From Mycolicibacterium komossense (lineage in GTDB: Bacteria > Actinomycetota > Actinomycetes > Mycobacteriales > Mycobacteriaceae), in contig NZ_JACKTY010000051.1 in the NCBI RefSeq assembly GCF_025822605.1, positions 62,001 to 126,000 of the forward strand: a stretch of DNA of 64,000 nt. Reading direction: 5' to 3'. A program made the position numbers and the translations under genes. Below, piece by piece: positions 60,556-64,000 of the stretch. The notes under the pieces were generated by a model, which made no database searches, was not told the DNA's origin, and worked only from the letters and a program-made list of their open reading frames with translations. Numbering within the stretch: the stretch's first letter is position 1; every line of letters starts with the position of its first letter.

Positions 60556-60674
60556 TCCCGTGGTCCAAATTGAGCCGTCACATGGCCCTCCAATTTCTGA
60601 TCCGACGTTCGATGAAGCCCCGTCCCCGTCGCACGCGCTGAAAGGTCGGCGGGAGTTTCAGAGGCCAGACGAAT

Positions 60675-60691
60675 TATCCTAAATTGGGATA
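60675..60691. promoter_or_regulatory. 17-bp near-perfect palindrome between membrane protein and repressor
   Basis: TATCCTAAATTGGGATA: the arms TATCC/GGATA match exactly and the centre AAATT is symmetric. It lies 28 bp upstream of the GTG of the XRE repressor and 120 bp from the leftward gene. Likely operator for autoregulation. Confidence 0.6.
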
Positions 60692-60718
60692 TATCTGTTG
60701 GCAAGGTGCGCTGGTCCG

Positions 60719-60949
60719 GTGGAGAAGTCCCTCTACTCGGAGCAGTACCAACAGCTTTGTGCACTTCTGCGGGATTTTCGCCGCGAAGCGAAGCTGACCC
60801 AGGTGGAAGTCGCCCACCGACTTGACGTCCCACAGTCGTTCGTCAGTAAGTACGAGTCGGGTGAACGCAGACTGGACGTGATTGAGCTTCGTCACGTGGC
60901 GGAGGCAATTGGCACCACCTTGGAGAATGTGGTCTCCCGCCTGATTTGA
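60719..60949 (+). CDS. XRE-family repressor
   Basis: 76 residues from GTG 60719 (TTG at 60698 is alternative). Classic helix-turn-helix: LTQVEVAHRLDVPQSFVSKYESGERRLDVIEL. Begins SLYSEQYQQL, typical of small XRE proteins. Probable repressor of the element. Confidence 0.85.
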   Translation: MEKSLYSEQYQQLCALLRDFRREAKLTQVEVAHRLDVPQSFVSKYESGERRLDVIELRHVAEAIGTTLENVVSRLI

Positions 60950-61285
60950 GCGCTGTCCTAGATTTGCGACAGGCCATACGTATTGGTTTCCCGCGCCGGG
61001 TTGGCGCTTTCGCCCTTTGGGCTCCGCCGTTGCGTTGGAGCGGTGCATAAGACGAAAGATGCTCTACGGCCCCGGAACTGGGCGGGCATTGGTGGAGGAA
61101 TCTCCCAAAAACGTCGCCCCGGCAAGCGCTGAATCAACCCCATCTGTCACTGCATCTGCTGTATTGCATTGAGGGGCAATACGTTACGGGCTCACAGTGC
61201 AGACAGGCACCGCCTGATCCGGCAAAATCAGGATATGCGCCGGACAACCGGCGGTGCTCTCCAAAGCAGAAGGGGCAGTTGCGAG
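60950..61285. promoter_or_regulatory. Regulatory gap with two palindromes
   Basis: 336 bp without a convincing gene. GTATTGC and GCAATAC (61161-61167, 61176-61182) form an inverted repeat, and CCTGAT with ATCAGG (61214-61219, 61228-61233) another. They may be operators for the HTH genes. Confidence 0.45.
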
Positions 61286-61504
61286 ATGCCTGTTTTGATT
61301 TCCGACAAGCAATTCTACGATTCGGCCGAAGCGGTCCTTGTTGCCCGCGAGCTGGGCCATGTCGACGTGTGCTCAAGCACTGTCAAGAAGGCGGCCTACT
61401 ACGGCGACAAGCCGTTGAAGCGCACCAAGATTGGCGGACGCGTGTTCTTCACCCGCGAAGACATCGAGACGTGGTTGGGCGGGAGAATCCAGCGACTCGC
61501 ATAG
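61286..61504 (+). CDS. Second excisionase/HTH-type protein
   Basis: 72 residues from ATG 61286. Like the protein at 59046, it has AVLVARELGHVDVCSSTVKKAAYYG then KIGGRVFFTREDIETWLGG, the HTH_17 wing of excisionases. The longer frame from 61169 is less likely. A possible partner or replication-control factor just before the helicase. Confidence 0.7.
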   Translation: MPVLISDKQFYDSAEAVLVARELGHVDVCSSTVKKAAYYGDKPLKRTKIGGRVFFTREDIETWLGGRIQRLA

Positions 61505-61601
61505 CGAACACACGCGAACATTGAAGACTCAGGAGCTGCAGTGAACTAGCCGTTCGCGAGCAGTGAGTGCAGGGCGATGAGAGCCCGACCAGATACACAA
61601 C

Positions 61602-61636
61602 GTGACCCGCCCAATTTGTGAGGGAGAACGGGTCAC
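61602..61636. promoter_or_regulatory. Inverted repeat in front of the helicase gene
   Basis: GTGACCC (61602-61608) and GGGTCAC (61630-61636) surround the first possible start codon (GTG 61618). A 13-codon ORF (61661-61702) overlaps an in-frame GTG at 61699 as GTGA. These suggest the real start may be 61699 under translational control. Confidence 0.4.
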
Positions 61637-63402
61637 ATCGCGAGAACGAAAGTGACTGCAATGTTAGCAGATTCGACCCCAGTGCGCTGGGTGAAGCCGT
61701 GAAAAGCACTGGGAAGTACCGGGATTGGTGGGATGACGACGATCTCGTCGCTCTCCACAGCGACGACACAGACCCCTACGCCGCCTTCGAGATTGACTCG
61801 GTTGGTGACGGCGATTCGCAAGAAGACGAAACCGATCCGTACGCCCAATTCTTCATCGAAGAAACCCAATTTGCTTCGGAGCCAGCGAACTCAGCCAATC
61901 CAGACACCGGAACGACATCCGCTCAAGCCTCAGCAACGCCGGTAAGCGGACCCACCGGCCAGCTTTGGCCAGAGCCGGCAAACCCCCGACAGGTCGCGCT
62001 TCGAGTGCTCGCCACCACCGAGGACGAAGGTGCACCCCTGCGGTACTGGAAGACATTATGGTTTCGCTGGCTCGGCACCCACTACCAACGGCTGTCAACT
62101 GAAGACGTCCGCGACCATTTGTACGACACGCTCGCCGATGCCCTGTACACAGATTCGCGCGGAGCACCGCAACCGTGGAAGCCGACAGAACCAAAACTGA
62201 ACCTGGTCATCGATGCAATGCGGGGACTGGCGAAAGTTCCAGAAGCTACTCAGCCCCCGTGCTGGATCAACGGTAGGCAGGACGACCTCGGCGCGGTGAT
62301 CCCATGCGCTAACGGCTTGCTGCGTATCTGCGACCGGAAGCTGATGGCTTTCACTGACACCTATTTCAACCTGTTCGCAGTGCCGTACAGATTCGATGCA
62401 GACGCCGAATGCCCACGTTGGCGGCGTTTCCTGACAGAGGTGTTCGACGAAGACATCGAATCGATACAGCTACTCCAAGACTGGTTCTACTACGTCCTGA
62501 CGGGCCGCACCGACCTTCACAAAATGCTGCTTTGGATCGGACCGAAGCGCGGCGGCAAAGGCACGGTCGCCCGAATCCTCAAAGCACTGATCGGACCCGA
62601 CGCCTACGCCGGACTGTCAGCCGAATCAGTGGGACGGCAGTTCGGACTCCAAGGTGTCATCCACAAATCGCTGGGCGTGTTTCCTGACGAGGACCAGGTC
62701 GACCGCACCAGCGGGAAGCGCCTGGTGTCCTTCATCAAGACCGTCACGGGTGAAGACGACGTGGTTGTAGACATCAAACTGAAGGAACCGTGGAACGGTC
62801 GCTTGCCAATCCGGTTCATGTACCAGAGCAACCAGATGCCGGTGTTGCCCGACCCCAGCGGTGCGGTGCTCTCACGGCTCCTGGTGATGCAGACGAGAAG
62901 TTCGTTTCTCGGAAAGGAGGACTCGGGACTGGAACAGGCTCTCACCAAAGAACTCCCAGGCATTCTCAACTGGGCGCTGGATGCGCAGTTGGCGCACCAT
63001 GGTCGGTTTGTTCAACCGTCCAGCAGCGCCGATCTGCTCGTGGAGGTCGACACCAACTCCAACCCCGTGCGTGAGTTCCTTTTGGAACGAACGAAATTTG
63101 GACCAGATGAAATGGTGCCGACAAAACGGCTGTTCGACGAGTTCGACTTCTGGCGGCAAGCTAACCGGTTGACCAGCCACGGCGACAGTCGGTGGTTCGG
63201 TCGTTCTCTGCGCCCCGCCATGCTGGATCTTGCGCCACAGTTCTTCGGTCGCAAGCAGCACGACAGCGAACCGGGACGGCCTTGGTACTACCACGGCGTC
63301 GGTCTGCTTCCTGCGATCGACAGCACCCAGAAAAGACGTGCGCTCCATTCTGTGCACCCGCTGCCACCAAACACGGACAAGGCGGAAGAAAGTGGAAGTT
63401 GA
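61618..63402 (+). CDS. D5/P4-type SF3 helicase (replication protein)
   Basis: 594 residues from GTG 61618 or 567 from GTG 61699. Central D5_N-like region (RYWKTLWFRWLGTHYQRL then DHLYDTLADALY) precedes an SF3 helicase: Walker A GPKRGGKGTVAR, Walker B LGVFPDEDQV, motif C RFMYQSNQMPVL. Family members initiate replication of P4-like satellites, PICIs and phages. N-terminal primase polymerase domain is not evident. Confidence 0.88.
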   Translation: MRENGSHRENESDCNVSRFDPSALGEAVKSTGKYRDWWDDDDLVALHSDDTDPYAAFEIDSVGDGDSQEDETDPYAQFFIEETQFASEPANSANPDTGTTSAQASATPVSGPTGQLWPEPANPRQVALRVLATTEDEGAPLRYWKTLWFRWLGTHYQRLSTEDVRDHLYDTLADALYTDSRGAPQPWKPTEPKLNLVIDAMRGLAKVPEATQPPCWINGRQDDLGAVIPCANGLLRICDRKLMAFTDTYFNLFAVPYRFDADAECPRWRRFLTEVFDEDIESIQLLQDWFYYVLTGRTDLHKMLLWIGPKRGGKGTVARILKALIGPDAYAGLSAESVGRQFGLQGVIHKSLGVFPDEDQVDRTSGKRLVSFIKTVTGEDDVVVDIKLKEPWNGRLPIRFMYQSNQMPVLPDPSGAVLSRLLVMQTRSSFLGKEDSGLEQALTKELPGILNWALDAQLAHHGRFVQPSSSADLLVEVDTNSNPVREFLLERTKFGPDEMVPTKRLFDEFDFWRQANRLTSHGDSRWFGRSLRPAMLDLAPQFFGRKQHDSEPGRPWYYHGVGLLPAIDSTQKRRALHSVHPLPPNTDKAEESGS

Positions 63403-63440
63403 GACAACTCATCGGCACCGGCATCCCGGAGCGGCTGCGC

Positions 63441-63741
63441 CCTCCATCAACGCCCTTCATCGCCACCTGCGGAAATGCCATTCACGAAGGGGACCCCAAC
63501 GCCCTGACCAGGGCAAACCTCCATACCTTCATGACCTCCATGAAGATCCAACTTTCCGCCCATATGCGCAACTTGGACACCGCCAGCGGATGTGCTCTGC
63601 CCGCGCGAACAGACAGACCCACCAAAACATCGACTTCATAGAGGTCATAGAGGGAAGGCCCCAAAAAGGCACCCTGACCTCGAAAAACGTGCCCTCCATG
63701 AAGCCGACACTTCACAGAGGATTCACGGAGGGTCATGAAGG
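63441..63741. repeat. Iteron-like cluster: nine copies of TCAYRRAGG
   Basis: Plus strand copies at 63482, 63636, 63645, 63712, 63723 and 63733; minus-strand copies at 63526-63534, 63535-63543 and 63693-63701. Two adjacent pairs are back-to-back. CTTCATGACCTCCATGAAG (63527-63545) is also a palindrome. The cluster lies in the 420-bp gap after the helicase gene that otherwise lacks a convincing ORF. Likely replication origin for this helicase. Confidence 0.65.
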
Positions 63742-63822
63742 CCCCCGCCCATCACCGACACCCACTGCACAGCACTGGTCCACATCGACTACAGCGCAGC
63801 AACTTTCGAGGAGTGCAAGCAC

Positions 63823-64000
63823 ATGAGCAACGACGACAACGTGATTGACGCAGAGGTAATCGAGATCGTCGACAACCTGCCAGCAGTGGCGCAGACCTAT
63901 CAACATTCCGAACCGATCAGCAAGTGGAGCGAACAGTGGTGGAGTCTGGCCTCTCCCGAAGTGCAAGCCAACAGATGCCGAGCACACAAGAAAACCGGCG
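63823..64000 (+). CDS. Start of a protein with possible zinc motif (partial)
   Basis: ATG 63823 to the window edge, 59 codons, no stop. SEQWWSLASPEVQANRCRAHKKTG at its end resembles proteins of mobile elements that continue with CxxxxxxxxxCxxHGG zinc-binding motifs. The rest is out of view, so the family is a guess. GAGGAG upstream supports the start. Confidence 0.5.
   Translation, partial: MSNDDNVIDAEVIEIVDNLPAVAQTYQHSEPISKWSEQWWSLASPEVQANRCRAHKKTG

Larger units (their letters stand above)
56012..64000. mobile_element. Integrated satellite/prophage-like element at tRNA-Lys (left part)
   Basis: Starts at a tRNA-Lys 3' fragment and continues beyond the right edge. Content: leftward capsid gene with small ORFs and secreted cargo, rightward excisionase-like HTH genes, zinc-binding protein, XRE repressor, SF3 helicase, iteron-like repeats. 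Many genes are tightly packed with SD motifs and overlaps, and GC is visibly lower than in the flanking core. No integrase, portal, terminase, protease or tail gene is in view; these may lie to the right or be absent. Confidence 0.8.

Noticed and set aside
63192..63822. Overlapping frames after the helicase stop as genes
   Set aside because: They start inside the helicase gene in other frames, are low in complexity and span the repeat cluster; an origin region explains the sequence better.
1..64000. CRISPR array
   Set aside because: No regularly spaced direct repeats of CRISPR size were seen; the repeats found are 9-22 bp and irregular.

Overview
The window is chromosomal DNA of a mycobacterium, most likely a fast-growing Mycolicibacterium-type species. 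The evidence is high GC with frequent GTG starts, mycothiol synthesis (mshD), an F420/PPOX-type oxidoreductase, the encapsulin-DyP pair, desA1, and a gene order that follows the purC-to-desA1 region of M. tuberculosis (Rv0780 to Rv0826) with insertions and losses. Functions are read from sequence motifs and family knowledge; no database search was run.

Layout. 1-2.2 kb: end of a TehA/TDT-type transporter, a DUF559 nuclease-like gene, a membrane protein. 2.2-31.8 kb: a backbone that repeatedly returns to purine synthesis (purC, purS-purQ, purL, purF, purM). Between these lie oligopeptidase B, an EmrB-type MFS pump, glutathione peroxidase, a KstD-like flavoprotein, the encapsulin/DyP operon, aminopeptidase pepC, a cation/proton antiporter, several hydrolases, YgfZ and pabC. 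31.8-36.1 kb: a structured-RNA candidate, then an amino-acid ABC transporter framed by two paralogous small lipoproteins, a nitrobindin-like gene and a 32-residue membrane protein. 36.1-39.8 kb: an IS110 remnant and a sulfur operon (DUF4395, cysA2, sseC) headed by a leaderless polycysteine leader peptide, then thiX and lmeA. 40-46.6 kb: glnR-mshD, the phosphate system pstS-pstC-pstA-pstB behind a RegX3-type Pho box, and a convergent phoU with its own candidate box. 46.6-55.8 kb: an LCP ligase, dusB, desA1, a TetR/MpaB-type pair, a Ser/Thr kinase and small secreted proteins.

56.0 kb to the right edge is foreign. It begins exactly at a 42-nt 3' fragment of tRNA-Lys(TTT), the scar left by tRNA-targeted integration, and continues past base 64000. 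The element carries leftward genes for an HK97-fold phage major capsid protein, two tiny coupled ORFs, two secreted proteins and a Lys/Pro peptide. Rightward it carries excisionase-like HTH proteins, a zinc-binding phage-type protein, an XRE repressor behind a palindrome, and a D5/P4-type SF3 helicase. Nine copies of a 9-mer (TCAYRRAGG) follow the helicase and look like an iteron origin. No integrase, portal, terminase, protease or tail gene is visible in these 8 kb. The best reading is a capsid-encoding, self-replicating phage satellite or a compact prophage-like element; sequence to the right of the window is needed to decide.
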